Shown: positions 1 through 6,340 of the stretch, one piece after another
Position numbering within the stretch: position 1 is the first letter of the stretch
How the letters are laid out: each line of letters begins with the position of its first letter
DNA from: Lactobacillus sp.
Lineage (GTDB): Bacteria; Bacillota; Bacilli; Lactobacillales; Lactobacillaceae
Assembly (NCBI GenBank): GCA_003482405.1
Contig: DMZB01000007.1
Coordinates: 1 to 8,084, forward strand
Direction of reading: 5' to 3'
DNA: 8,084 nt
Made by a program: the position numbers and the translations under genes
Notes under the pieces: generated by a model
Seen by the model: the letters and a program-made list of their open reading frames with translations, nothing else
What the model was told of the DNA's origin: nothing
Database searches by the model: none

Positions 1-21
1 AACCACTGTCTTCAATCTTGA

Positions 22-51
22 TTCTGAGCCAGTAAGTACCCTGTCTCAGAA
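22..51. repeat. Short perfect inverted repeat
   Basis: TTCTGAG at 22-28 is the exact reverse complement of CTCAGAA at 45-51, with a 16-base loop. The right arm overlaps the first copy of a nine-base direct repeat (41-49). No T-tract follows on either strand, so it is not a terminator. A 7-bp stem is modest evidence alone, but it lies beside a stronger hairpin at 61-97. Confidence 0.4.
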
Positions 52-119
52 GTCATCCTGTCACACTAAGCGGGCCAAAAACGCCCACTAAGTGTGAATG
101 ACACGGAACTCTGTCTCAG
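41..119. repeat. Nine-base direct repeats flanking a hairpin
   Basis: CTGTCTCAG occurs at 41-49 and again in the same orientation at 111-119, on either side of the 61-97 palindrome. Nine bases is a typical target-site duplication length for some elements, but the inner ends do not match each other as terminal inverted repeats. A MITE-like origin is therefore only a possibility. Confidence 0.4.
61..97. repeat. Strong inverted repeat / hairpin
   Basis: The arms 61-75 and 83-97 are complementary at 13 of 15 positions around the 7-base loop CAAAAAC. One non-matching position is a G-U type pair on one strand. The terminal TCACACT/AGTGTGA blocks and the GCCC/GGGC blocks next to the loop pair perfectly. 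No T-tract follows the stem on either strand, so it is a poor intrinsic terminator. It is flanked by two copies of CTGTCTCAG (41-49, 111-119), giving a compact repeat-hairpin-repeat unit. It could be a palindromic repeat element, a structured RNA segment or a protein-binding site. Confidence 0.65.
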
Positions 120-206
120 GTCTGCTTCACTTGACTACATCGTGCAGCACATCGTGAATGGGCGATTGTCTTTCGCTTGCACAACCCATTAACAGTATCG
201 TCGTCA

Positions 207-236
207 AATTTATGACTCTTAAAATATGCAGGTCAA
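207..236 (-). promoter_or_regulatory. Weak promoter-like sequence
   Basis: On the minus strand, TTGACC (231-236, five of six consensus bases) is followed after 18 bases by TAAATT (207-212, four of six). Transcription would run left through the 61-97 hairpin and off the window. No gene start follows inside the window, so if it is active it would make a non-coding RNA or serve a gene beyond the left edge. Matches this good also arise by chance. Confidence 0.2.
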
Positions 237-378
237 TGAGCTGTGCGAATTATACTATCGAAAGTGAGCTGGAGGGCGGAAACATTGAATTCGCCTGTGA
301 AGGTGGCGTTAATCAGGCGGGTTATGCTGGATTTACACCACGGACGAACTTGAAGACACGGGTTTGGCGGCTTCAAGT

Positions 379-413
379 CGAGAGCCAAGACGGTGGTCTT
401 CTGGCTTAGCTCG
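379..413. repeat. Hairpin-forming inverted repeat
   Basis: Three stem blocks pair in register: CGAG (379-382) with CTCG (410-413), AGCC (383-386) with GGCT (403-406), and AAGAC (387-391) with GTCTT (396-400), closing a GGTG loop. Unpaired bases CT and TAG lie only on the right-hand side. That gives 13 base pairs in 35 bases. No run of T follows, so it is more likely a structured RNA or palindromic repeat element than a terminator. Confidence 0.5.
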
Positions 414-515
414 GTCCCACGGCGATGATTCAATGTTGCCAACCGTAAGCGTCCGTGAGCATCATTCAGTACAAATGGCCGCCCTGTATAACGGATGTTT
501 ACTCACATCATAACT

Positions 516-566
516 AAAAACAGTGCCCTCAGTTTGAAGATAACTTCAAATCGAGGACACTGTTTT
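516..566 (-). terminator. Intrinsic terminator after smpB (possibly bidirectional)
   Basis: AAAACAGTG (517-525) pairs perfectly with CACTGTTTT (558-566). CCTC/GAGG pairs inside it, and a further perfect TTTGAAG/CTTCAAA stem closes a four-base ATAA loop. Read on the minus strand, the stem ends in GCACTG followed by five T (516-520), which is a standard rho-independent terminator for the smpB transcript. On the plus strand four T follow the stem base, so it may also stop transcription entering from the left. Confidence 0.85.
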
Positions 567-584
567 AATTTCATTTAAAATGAC

Positions 585-1055
585 TCATCGCCGTGCCAAT
601 GCACGGTCAATGTCGCGTTGCTGATCGCGCTTCTTCAAGGCCTCACGCTTATCATAGGCATGTTTGCCTTGTGCCACGCCAATCAACACCTTCGCAAAGC
701 CGTGTTTGATGTAAACCTTCAACGGGACAATGGTCATCCCCTTTTGTGAAACTGCGGCCTGCAGCTTACCAATTTCTTTCTGATGCAGTAGCAGCTTTCG
801 CGTCCGCAACGGGTCATGGTTGTACCGATTACCCTGTGTGAACTCTGCAATATTCACATTCATCAGGTAGGCTTCGCCATTTTTAATGGATACAAACCCA
901 TCGCCAATCGTAATTCTCGCGGCCCGGACAGATTTGATCTCTGTACCCGTCAGTGACATCCCTGCTTCATACGTTTCAAGAATTGAATACTCATGACGCG
1001 CTTTACGATTATTTGCCAGCGCGTCATTGCCGTTTTGCTTTCTTTTGGCCATCAT
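585..1055 (-). CDS. smpB: SsrA-binding protein SmpB
   Basis: SmpB binds tmRNA (SsrA) and brings it to ribosomes stalled on broken mRNA, so that the nascent chain is tagged and the ribosome released (trans-translation, cytosol). The protein is about 156 residues, normal for the family. It shows the family signatures: NRKARHEY near the N-terminus, the tmRNA-contact stretch GTEIKSVR (about residues 37-44), [10 protein letters not shown] (about 81-90) and the [26 protein letters not shown] basic tail that forms a helix in the mRNA channel. Three in-frame starts sit side by side: GTG at 1058, ATG at 1055, ATG at 1052. The AAAGG/AGG motif at 1060-1068 is best spaced for one of the two ATGs; I chose 1055. 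The gene follows rnr after about 35 bases and ends in a strong hairpin terminator, so it is the last gene of the est-rnr-smpB unit. Confidence 0.96.
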   Translation of the reverse strand: MMAKRKQNGNDALANNRKARHEYSILETYEAGMSLTGTEIKSVRAARITIGDGFVSIKNGEAYLMNVNIAEFTQGNRYNHDPLRTRKLLLHQKEIGKLQAAVSQKGMTIVPLKVYIKHGFAKVLIGVAQGKHAYDKREALKKRDQQRDIDRALARR

Positions 1056-1090
1056 CACGCCTGCCTTTCGTTCAGCTTATTTTGTGTAAA

Positions 1091-3466
1091 TTACTTTTTC
1101 CGATCACCGTGGAAGTTTGTTTTTCCACCACGGCCAGCCTTATTGCGGTTGCTTTGGTAGTGGTTAAATCGCTTGCCACCGTCTTTTTCATCACGTTTAG
1201 CATTATTGTGGAAATTACGATTACCACGGTTGCCACCGTTGCCATTCCGACGACCACCGCCATTACCGTGGTTATCGTGCGCAACGCGAATATCCGTCGT
1301 TGGTGCCGTCCGTGGATCTACGATCGTAAAGTCCACAGCGCCGGCATCCTTATCCACCTTTTCCAAATGAACTTTGATTGGTTGCCCAATTTGGAAAATG
1401 TGGTGATGTCGTTCACCGATAAGTGCTAAATGACTTTCATCGTAGTCATAGAAATCGTCCTTCATGTTCGAAATGTGAACGAGTCCTTCAACCGTGTTCG
1501 GTAGTTCAACAAACATCCCGAATTTCAGTACGGAACTCACCACGGCGTCAAAGTCTTCACCGACATGATCAGCCATGTACTCAGCCTTCTTCATGTCATC
1601 TGTGGCCCGTTCGGTATCAATGGAGCGGCGTTCACGTTCAGAAGTATCCTGGGCAATCTGTGGCAGTTCATCAGCATATTTGGCCTTGGCAGCATCGCTG
1701 TCTCCGTTTGCGTCATACCAACGAATCATCCGGTGTACCATGTCATCAGGATAACGACGAATTGGCGACGTAAAGTGTGTGTAGTACTCGGCACCCAAAC
1801 CGAAGTGCCCCAGCGGCTGGTCTGAATACTTCGCCTGTTTCATGGACCGGAGCATCATTGTTTGAACCATTTGTTCTTCCGGTGTGCCCGCAACTTCTTT
1901 AAGCACAGATTGTAACATCTTTGGCTTCAAGTTGTTTGGATCACCCTTAGCATTAATCCCAAACACATTTAACAGATCAAAGAAACGCTTAACCCGTTCG
2001 CCATCTGGTGTTTCATGGACACGGTATAAGAATGGCACGTGCATACGATCATAATGTTCAGCGACCGTTTCATTAGCTGCTAACATGAATGATTCAATCA
2101 TCCGTTCAGCCAAACCACGCTCCCGTAACTCAATGTCCGTTGGGTGGCCTTCAGCATCAACAATGATTTTTGCTTCAGGTGCATCGAAGTCAATGGCACC
2201 ACGTTGATGACGTTTTTTAACCAAGATTTTATGCAGTTCACCCATCGTTTCAAACATCCCGACCAAACTGTCGTAACGTTCCATTGTCTTGGCGTCGTGT
2301 GCTTCAAGGATCTTGTTAACACCCTTGTAGGTCATCCGTGCATGACTCTTCATCAAACTTGGGTAAATCTTGTGGTTGACCACTTTCCCAGTTGCATCAA
2401 TTTCCATGTCACAGGTCATTGAAAGCCGTTCAACGCCTTCATTAAGCGAACAGATTCCGTTTGATAATCTTTTCGGTAGCATCGGAATGACGCGGTCGGT
2501 CAGGTAAACGGATGTTCCACGTTTGTAAGCTTCCTTATCAAGCGCAGAGCCCTCCCTCACATAGTAACTCACATCGGCAATCGAAACACCAAGATGGTAG
2601 TTGCCGTTTGGCAGTTTCCACGCAACAACCGCATCGTCCAAATCTTTACTTTCAATACTGTCAATGGTGACTAAGGGTTGATCTGTAATGTCAACACGGC
2701 CAGCCTTGTCCGCTTCCTGGACGGTATCTGGAATGGCATTGGCTTCATCTAAAACTTCCTGTGGAAACTCTGATGGCACATCATGTGCGTACACAATTTG
2801 AAGAATGTCGATTCCGGGTTCATCAGCGTTACCAATGACCTTTGTCGCCACACCACTCAATAATTGTGGATTCAAATCGCTTGGGTAGCCAGTAACATCA
2901 GCTGTGACAACTTCACCGTCAACTGGGTGGAGTCCGCCATCCTGAACATCAAAGGTATAACTACCAAGCTTTTTATCCTTTAACAAAACTTCCCCAATCA
3001 CACTGGGGAGTTTAGGATCTTTCTTCGCGCGAAATTCACCGACGATCTGTGTGTAATGACGTTCGGTCACCTTAGTAACTTCGCCTTCCGGACCACGATC
3101 AGAACCTGGTTTTGAAGGACGTAGAATCTTCATTTCGACTGTATCACCAGTCATAGCATGTTTTGTATGATCAGGATTGATGTAAGCATCTGGTAGTTCA
3201 TCGTCGTACGCAACAAAGCCAAAGCCCTTGTCATTACCGTGAAAAATGCCCGATAACCCGGCATCCGCCTTTACTATTGCCCACTTACCTGCATCAGTAA
3301 CAGCGACCTTGCCAGTGCGTTCCAACCCAGCTAATGCTTGCACACTTAACGTGAATTCTGCTTCGGGCTGCTTTAACGCAGTCCCAATTTCAGCGGCGGT
3401 AAACGCCCCTACTGAATTGGCGCTTAAGTACGCCAAAATTTGTTGTTGTAAATTACTTTCTGTCAT
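1091..3466 (-). CDS. rnr: Ribonuclease R (RNase II/RNB family exoribonuclease)
   Basis: RNase R is a processive 3'-to-5' exoribonuclease that can unwind structured RNA; it acts in RNA quality control and degrades the non-stop mRNA released by trans-translation. From the chosen start it has 791 residues. Domains in order: an N-terminal winged-helix segment (about 3-60), cold-shock/OB domains (about 70-240), the RNB catalytic domain (about 255-590), an S1 RNA-binding domain (about 635-720) and a basic Gly/Asn/Arg/Lys-rich tail (about 725-791). The RNB metal-binding motif TIDSIESKDLDDAV is at about 267-280, with Asp269, Asp275, Asp277 and Asp278 as the ligands. HFTSPIRRYPD, near the end of the RNB domain, is also intact. 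An upstream in-frame ATG at 3496 would add ten residues, but a clear GAGG site (3472-3476) sits just before the ATG at 3466. It follows est by 35 bases and precedes smpB, its functional partner. Confidence 0.96.
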   Translation of the reverse strand: MTESNLQQQILAYLSANSVGAFTAAEIGTALKQPEAEFTLSVQALAGLERTGKVAVTDAGKWAIVKADAGLSGIFHGNDKGFGFVAYDDELPDAYINPDHTKHAMTGDTVEMKILRPSKPGSDRGPEGEVTKVTERHYTQIVGEFRAKKDPKLPSVIGEVLLKDKKLGSYTFDVQDGGLHPVDGEVVTADVTGYPSDLNPQLLSGVATKVIGNADEPGIDILQIVYAHDVPSEFPQEVLDEANAIPDTVQEADKAGRVDITDQPLVTIDSIESKDLDDAVVAWKLPNGNYHLGVSIADVSYYVREGSALDKEAYKRGTSVYLTDRVIPMLPKRLSNGICSLNEGVERLSMTCDMEIDATGKVVNHKIYPSLMKSHARMTYKGVNKILEAHDAKTMERYDSLVGMFETMGELHKILVKKRHQRGAIDFDAPEAKIIVDAEGHPTDIELRERGLAERMIESFMLAANETVAEHYDRMHVPFLYRVHETPDGERVKRFFDLLNVFGINAKGDPNNLKPKMLQSVLKEVAGTPEEQMVQTMMLRSMKQAKYSDQPLGHFGLGAEYYTHFTSPIRRYPDDMVHRMIRWYDANGDSDAAKAKYADELPQIAQDTSERERRSIDTERATDDMKKAEYMADHVGEDFDAVVSSVLKFGMFVELPNTVEGLVHISNMKDDFYDYDESHLALIGERHHHIFQIGQPIKVHLEKVDKDAGAVDFTIVDPRTAPTTDIRVAHDNHGNGGGRRNGNGGNRGNRNFHNNAKRDEKDGGKRFNHYQSNRNKAGRGGKTNFHGDRKK

Positions 3467-3471
3467 AATTA

Positions 3472-3478
3472 CCTCATT
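3472..3478 (-). promoter_or_regulatory. Ribosome-binding site that sets the rnr start
   Basis: On the minus strand AATGAGG lies five bases before the ATG at 3466, an almost ideal Shine-Dalgarno placement. The ATG at 3496 has only a weak A-rich leader and is just five bases from the est stop codon. This favours the shorter 791-residue RNase R. Confidence 0.7.
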
Positions 3479-3501
3479 TATAGTCTTTATTTTCATTCTT
3501 T

Positions 3502-4263
3502 TTAGAACAAACGCTGAAGGAAGGCCTCAACATCCGTTTGTAATTGGTGATGTGCTGTGTTTACTGTCAGCACATGACTTGCGTTTGGATAAACCTTAAA
3601 CGTCACGTCCTTATGTAGCTCTTGCATTTTTGATTCAAAGGCTGCACCACTGTGCGGGTCAATCATCTGATCCGCATCGCCTTGAGCAATAAAGAAGGGA
3701 CGCTGAATTGCCGACAGATTGGCCGCGACTTCGGTTTGGGCAAACGTTTCAATTTCCCGTAGTTGCTCTGGATTATGAACAGCTAACCAGTCCATGTTGG
3801 CCTTTTTCTCACTGTCTGTTAATTGGGTCCGTGCATAAATTTTGTCACTCAGTGCAAGAAAGTTTTGCGGCACGTTAGTTTGACCAACTCTGATAACTGG
3901 CGACGCAAAGGTCCCGCCACCGACTAAGGACGTGTCTATCTCCAATAAGCGGGTGGCAAACAAACCGCCAAGCGATAAGCCAAATACGGCAATTTGGTGA
4001 TGCCCATGCGCCTTCAAAAAGCTCACCGCATCCTGCGCATTTTTCAGCCAAGCCGAGACTCCACCATGAATAATAATGTCTTTCGGCTCCATCGTACCAT
4101 GACCGGCAAACATCGGGGCGTAGATCGTATATCCTGCACGCGCTAGACCACGCCCAATCATTCCCATATCATTGCTGCTTCCGGAATACGCGTGAAGCAG
4201 TAAAACCGCTTTTGGACCAGCCTCAATAAACAGCGGTTCAGGTTGGCGAAAATGAATTGTCAT
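3502..4263 (-). CDS. Alpha/beta-hydrolase carboxylesterase (Est30-like)
   Basis: A 253-residue alpha/beta-hydrolase that probably hydrolyses short-to-medium-chain carboxylic esters in the cytosol; there is no signal peptide. The nucleophile elbow is GLSLGG (95-100, Ser97). The acid is most likely Asp198 in GDADQMIDP, and the base is His230 in NASHVLT. This matches the order and spacing of the Geobacillus Est30 triad. The oxyanion-hole segment is LLLHAYSGSS (about 21-30). A good AAAGGA ribosome-binding site precedes the ATG. In lactobacilli a gene of this family recurs between secG and rnr, so it is probably a conserved passenger of the operon; its natural substrate cannot be told from sequence. 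A terminator lies about 30 bases upstream of its start, so expression depends on read-through or on the promoter candidate beyond it. Monoacylglycerol lipase is an alternative name for close relatives. Confidence 0.9.
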   Translation of the reverse strand: MTIHFRQPEPLFIEAGPKAVLLLHAYSGSSNDMGMIGRGLARAGYTIYAPMFAGHGTMEPKDIIIHGGVSAWLKNAQDAVSFLKAHGHHQIAVFGLSLGGLFATRLLEIDTSLVGGGTFASPVIRVGQTNVPQNFLALSDKIYARTQLTDSEKKANMDWLAVHNPEQLREIETFAQTEVAANLSAIQRPFFIAQGDADQMIDPHSGAAFESKMQELHKDVTFKVYPNASHVLTVNTAHHQLQTDVEAFLQRLF

Positions 4264-4293
4264 TGTTTCATCCTTTCACTGAAAAAGAGCAAC

Positions 4294-4320
4294 AAAAAAG
4301 CCGGGACTAAGCCCAGCTTT
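4294..4320 (-). terminator. Intrinsic terminator between secG and est
   Basis: AAAGC (4297-4301) pairs with GCTTT (4316-4320) and GGG (4303-4305) with CCC (4312-4314), with one C/A mismatch and the six-base loop ACTAAG. On the minus strand the stem runs into six T (4294-4299). It should end most secG transcripts, yet it sits only 30 bases before the est start codon, too close for a complete promoter between them. Partial read-through or attenuation of est-rnr-smpB is therefore implied. Confidence 0.75.
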
Positions 4321-4339
4321 GCCATACATCAATGAAAGC

Positions 4340-4367
4340 AGCATAAAAACTACTGTCAATTTGTAAA
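4340..4367 (-). promoter_or_regulatory. Possible sigma-A promoter upstream of est
   Basis: On the minus strand TTTACA (4362-4367) and TATGCT (4340-4345) are separated by 16 bases, five and four of six consensus bases. It lies in the secG-est gap. A transcript would start near 4333 and meet the terminator hairpin at 4320-4294 almost at once. A nearby TTGACA has no good -10 partner. Confidence 0.4.
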
Positions 4368-4388
4368 CGTTAGTTGTTAAAAAAAGGC

Positions 4389-4631
4389 CTACTTATGCGA
4401 GGACAAGTACACTAACGCCAAGGCAATGCCAAAGAACAAAATGCCCAGGATTACCGTAACCCGTTGCATAAAGCCTTCAAAGCCCCGTGACTTTTGTTGA
4501 GCAAATAAGTCGTTTGCACCGCCGCCAGATAAAGCGCCTAAAGCGTCATCTGTTTTCGTGGGTTGCATCATGACTGCAATAACGATTAAGATTGCGATCA
4601 CAATCAGTGCAGTTAACAAAAAATTATACAA
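4389..4631 (-). CDS. secG: Preprotein translocase subunit SecG
   Basis: SecG is the small non-essential subunit of the SecYEG channel in the cytoplasmic membrane and helps SecA-driven export. The protein is 80 residues, typical for Gram-positive SecG. It has two membrane helices (about 4-22 and 57-77) around a polar loop. The loop contains the family-type segments MMQPTKTDDA and SGGGANDLFAQQKSRGFE. An ATG at 4646 is in frame but has no ribosome-binding site and would place GGGAGG inside the coding region. A TTG at 4631 has GGGAGG seven bases upstream, and the resulting MYNFLLT start matches the usual lactobacillar SecG N-terminus, so I chose TTG. No good promoter was found directly upstream. 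A terminator-like hairpin follows at 4294-4320. Confidence 0.94.
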   Translation of the reverse strand: MYNFLLTALIVIAILIVIAVMMQPTKTDDALGALSGGGANDLFAQQKSRGFEGFMQRVTVILGILFFGIALALVYLSSHK

Positions 4632-4638
4632 AGTGGTT

Positions 4639-4644
4639 CCTCCC
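4639..4644 (-). promoter_or_regulatory. Ribosome-binding site for the secG UUG start
   Basis: GGGAGG on the minus strand lies seven bases before TTG at 4631. The competing ATG at 4646 overlaps this motif, so it cannot use it, and has no other Shine-Dalgarno sequence in front. This decides the start of secG. Confidence 0.75.
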
Positions 4645-4691
4645 ATTCAAACTGTGCGGTATGTCTCAACTAATTTAACATAAAATGGTGG

Positions 4692-4745
4692 GGAATGCTA
4701 GTGTGAGCGTGACCGAGTGCGGGAAAGTGCACACACCCATATTCC
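4692..4745. repeat. Imperfect inverted repeat after the ClC gene
   Basis: GGAAT (4692-4696) pairs with ATTCC (4741-4745), and GTGTGAGC (4701-4708) pairs with GCACACAC (4729-4736) at seven of eight positions, with internal loops between. It begins three bases after the ClC stop codon. No T-run follows on the minus strand, so it is at best a weak terminator; an mRNA 3'-end stabiliser or processing structure is an alternative. The rest of the roughly 100-base gap before secG shows no strong promoter. Confidence 0.4.
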
Positions 4746-4748
4746 AAT

Positions 4749-6311
4749 TTAGTCTCCGCCCCGCACACTGACCTGTTCTGCCATCCCCGCAATCTTTTCA
4801 CGGATAAAGGCACGGTTTTCGTGCTGAGTTTCAATGATCAACGTATCGCCAGCGCGCAAAATTGTGTCACCATGCGGGATCACTTGCCTCTCTCCACGAC
4901 GAACACCGATTAACAAGGCGTTGGCCGGCCATCGAAATTCCCGTACCTGATGCCCAACTAGAAAGGAACCATCAAATACCGGTACCTCAAGTCGATCCGT
5001 AAAGCCTGCTGCACGCTCAGCCGTTGGTGATAACATTTTACCCAACAAGGATTCATATATCGGCGCCCCACCGCAAACATCAACAGTAATGTAGGCCACT
5101 AAACACACGACTGCTAGTGGCATCAGATGTTTAAGTGAACCAACCATTTCCGTAATCAATAAAATAGCCGTAAACGGTGCCTTTCCGATACCTGCGAAAT
5201 AGCCCGCCATAGCAAAAATAATCAAATTCACAACATACGTTTCAGACAGCAGTCCGAGACTGACCATGACCTGCCCATATATCGCGCCAATCACTGCGCC
5301 TAATGTCAAAATCGGCAAAAAGATGCCACCTGGCAAACCTGAACCATATGCAACCATCGAAAAAACGAAACGAATGACAAACAGCGCAATAAGCATCACG
5401 ATGCCAAAATGTGCATGTGCTAAATCCAAAATGACACTGTTGCCACCACCCAAACTGGCCGTCCACCACCAGCCTACTGGAATCGTCAATAACAGCGCGA
5501 CTACGCCGTCGAGATAACGTGGCAGGCGAATCTTTTCGTACCACGATGGCAACCGTAGCAACACTGTTTGATAAAGTCTGCCTAAGAGTCCTAAAACAAC
5601 ACCGAGCACAATTAAATGCCCGTAATCGCGTAAAGGCAGGCCACTTGAGTATGGGATATGTAAAACCGGAGTTTGACCAAAAAAGCCAAGTGAAACAAAG
5701 TTTGAAACCACGGCACTCGTCAGTGAAGTCAACCAGACTAGCGGAGAAAAATTATGGTAAATTTCTTCCAATACAAATAAGGTACTGGCAATTGGTGCGT
5801 TAAAGGCTGCGGATAAACCGGCGGCTGCCCCACTTGCGATAGCAACACGGCGGTTCGTGCCTTGCTGGCCACGTAGCGTGGCATAACCCTGACCGACTGC
5901 TGCGCCGAGCTGTATTGAAGGTCCTTCCCGGCCAAGCATCAGACCAGAACCAATGGCCGCAATGCCCCCGACAAACTTTTTCCACAGCGTCGGCCACCAA
6001 GGTTCGTCAAACTCCCCTGCTAGTTGGCCTTCAACTTGGGGAATCCCAGAACCGCTAATTTGTGGACTCGTTTTAACGAGTAACCCGATGAGCACACCAA
6101 GAATAATCATTCCAATAATCCACGGTATCAGCAACCACGGTTCTTGCCGCATTGCCCCATATGCAAGTTTGACCCCATCTAACAGGTGCTCAATCGTAAG
6201 TCGAAACAAACTCACCGCAAGACCAGAAATCAAACCGACTGCCAGTCCAGTAATCACTGTATTGACACGGGTTAAATCAAGAGAAAGTCGTGGACCTTGT
6301 TTTCTGTTCAA
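4749..6311 (-). CDS. ClC-type chloride/proton exchanger with C-terminal RCK_C domain
   Basis: A 520-residue membrane protein of the voltage-gated chloride channel family. It carries the selectivity motifs GSGIP (87-91), GREGP (127-131) and GSGLPGGIFLP (323-333). It has the gating glutamate Glu129, the internal proton-transfer glutamate in LEE (Glu183, matching Glu203 of E. coli ClcA) and the central tyrosine Tyr419. These residues predict a 2Cl-/H+ antiporter rather than a passive channel. Residues about 440-510 form a cytosolic RCK_C/TrkA-C domain, a regulatory ligand-binding fold found on some bacterial ClCs. The start is TTG at 6311: a GAGGTGAT site lies just upstream and the nearby ATGs are out of frame. 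It follows the TetR gene by 29 bases, so the two are probably co-transcribed. A role in acid or osmotic stress is inferred from the family; fluoride export is unlikely because the GREGP motif is of the chloride type. Confidence 0.93.
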   Translation of the reverse strand: MNRKQGPRLSLDLTRVNTVITGLAVGLISGLAVSLFRLTIEHLLDGVKLAYGAMRQEPWLLIPWIIGMIILGVLIGLLVKTSPQISGSGIPQVEGQLAGEFDEPWWPTLWKKFVGGIAAIGSGLMLGREGPSIQLGAAVGQGYATLRGQQGTNRRVAIASGAAAGLSAAFNAPIASTLFVLEEIYHNFSPLVWLTSLTSAVVSNFVSLGFFGQTPVLHIPYSSGLPLRDYGHLIVLGVVLGLLGRLYQTVLLRLPSWYEKIRLPRYLDGVVALLLTIPVGWWWTASLGGGNSVILDLAHAHFGIVMLIALFVIRFVFSMVAYGSGLPGGIFLPILTLGAVIGAIYGQVMVSLGLLSETYVVNLIIFAMAGYFAGIGKAPFTAILLITEMVGSLKHLMPLAVVCLVAYITVDVCGGAPIYESLLGKMLSPTAERAAGFTDRLEVPVFDGSFLVGHQVREFRWPANALLIGVRRGERQVIPHGDTILRAGDTLIIETQHENRAFIREKIAGMAEQVSVRGGD

Positions 6312-6313
6312 AT

Positions 6314-6323
6314 CATCACCTCA
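6314..6323 (-). promoter_or_regulatory. Ribosome-binding site for the ClC UUG start
   Basis: On the minus strand TGAGGTGATG precedes TTG at 6311 at a standard distance. Two ATG triplets in the same stretch are out of frame with the ClC gene or run into stops, leaving the TTG as the only sensible start. Confidence 0.65.
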
Positions 6324-6340
6324 TTTTCTATTTCTACATT

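Larger units (their letters stand above)
1..515. other. Gene-free, repeat-rich intergenic region
   Basis: No convincing gene lies here. Two overlapping open frames exist, about 158-409 (+) and 233-442 (-). Neither has a ribosome-binding site, the minus one would start at UUG, and neither resembles a known domain. The sequence contains several inverted repeats (22-28/45-51, 61-75/83-97, 157-190, 379-413). It also has short direct repeats: nine bases at 41-49 and 111-119, and ACATCGTG at 137-144 and 150-157. The minus frame reminds me of short hypothetical proteins that recur in Lacticaseibacillus genomes, which would fit a dispersed non-coding repeat, but I could not check this. The tmRNA gene (ssrA), sometimes found beyond smpB, was looked for and not recognised: neither a tag-coding segment nor tmRNA-like ends are visible. 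Confidence 0.55.

Noticed and set aside
61..97. Hairpin read as an intrinsic terminator
   Set aside because: The A/T run is in the loop, not after the stem, on both strands.
158..409. Plus-strand open frame of 83 codons in the left region
   Set aside because: No ribosome-binding site or promoter in front, no membrane or domain pattern, heavy overlap with an opposed frame and with hairpin sequence. Treated as non-coding.
233..442. Minus-strand open frame of 69 codons in the left region
   Set aside because: UUG start without a Shine-Dalgarno sequence, lies across a hairpin, no recognisable domain. It may be annotated as hypothetical in related genomes, but the sequence gives no support for translation.
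1..515. tmRNA (ssrA) gene next to smpB
   Set aside because: Searched both strands by eye for the typical ends and an alanine-ended tag reading frame; none found.
953..1429. Long plus-strand frame opposite the 3' end of rnr and smpB
   Set aside because: A mirror of the repetitive Gly/Asn/Arg codons of the RNase R tail; the genuine coding evidence is on the minus strand.
4692..4745. Terminator for the ClC gene
   Set aside because: Imperfect stem with large internal loops and no T-run; listed only as an inverted repeat.
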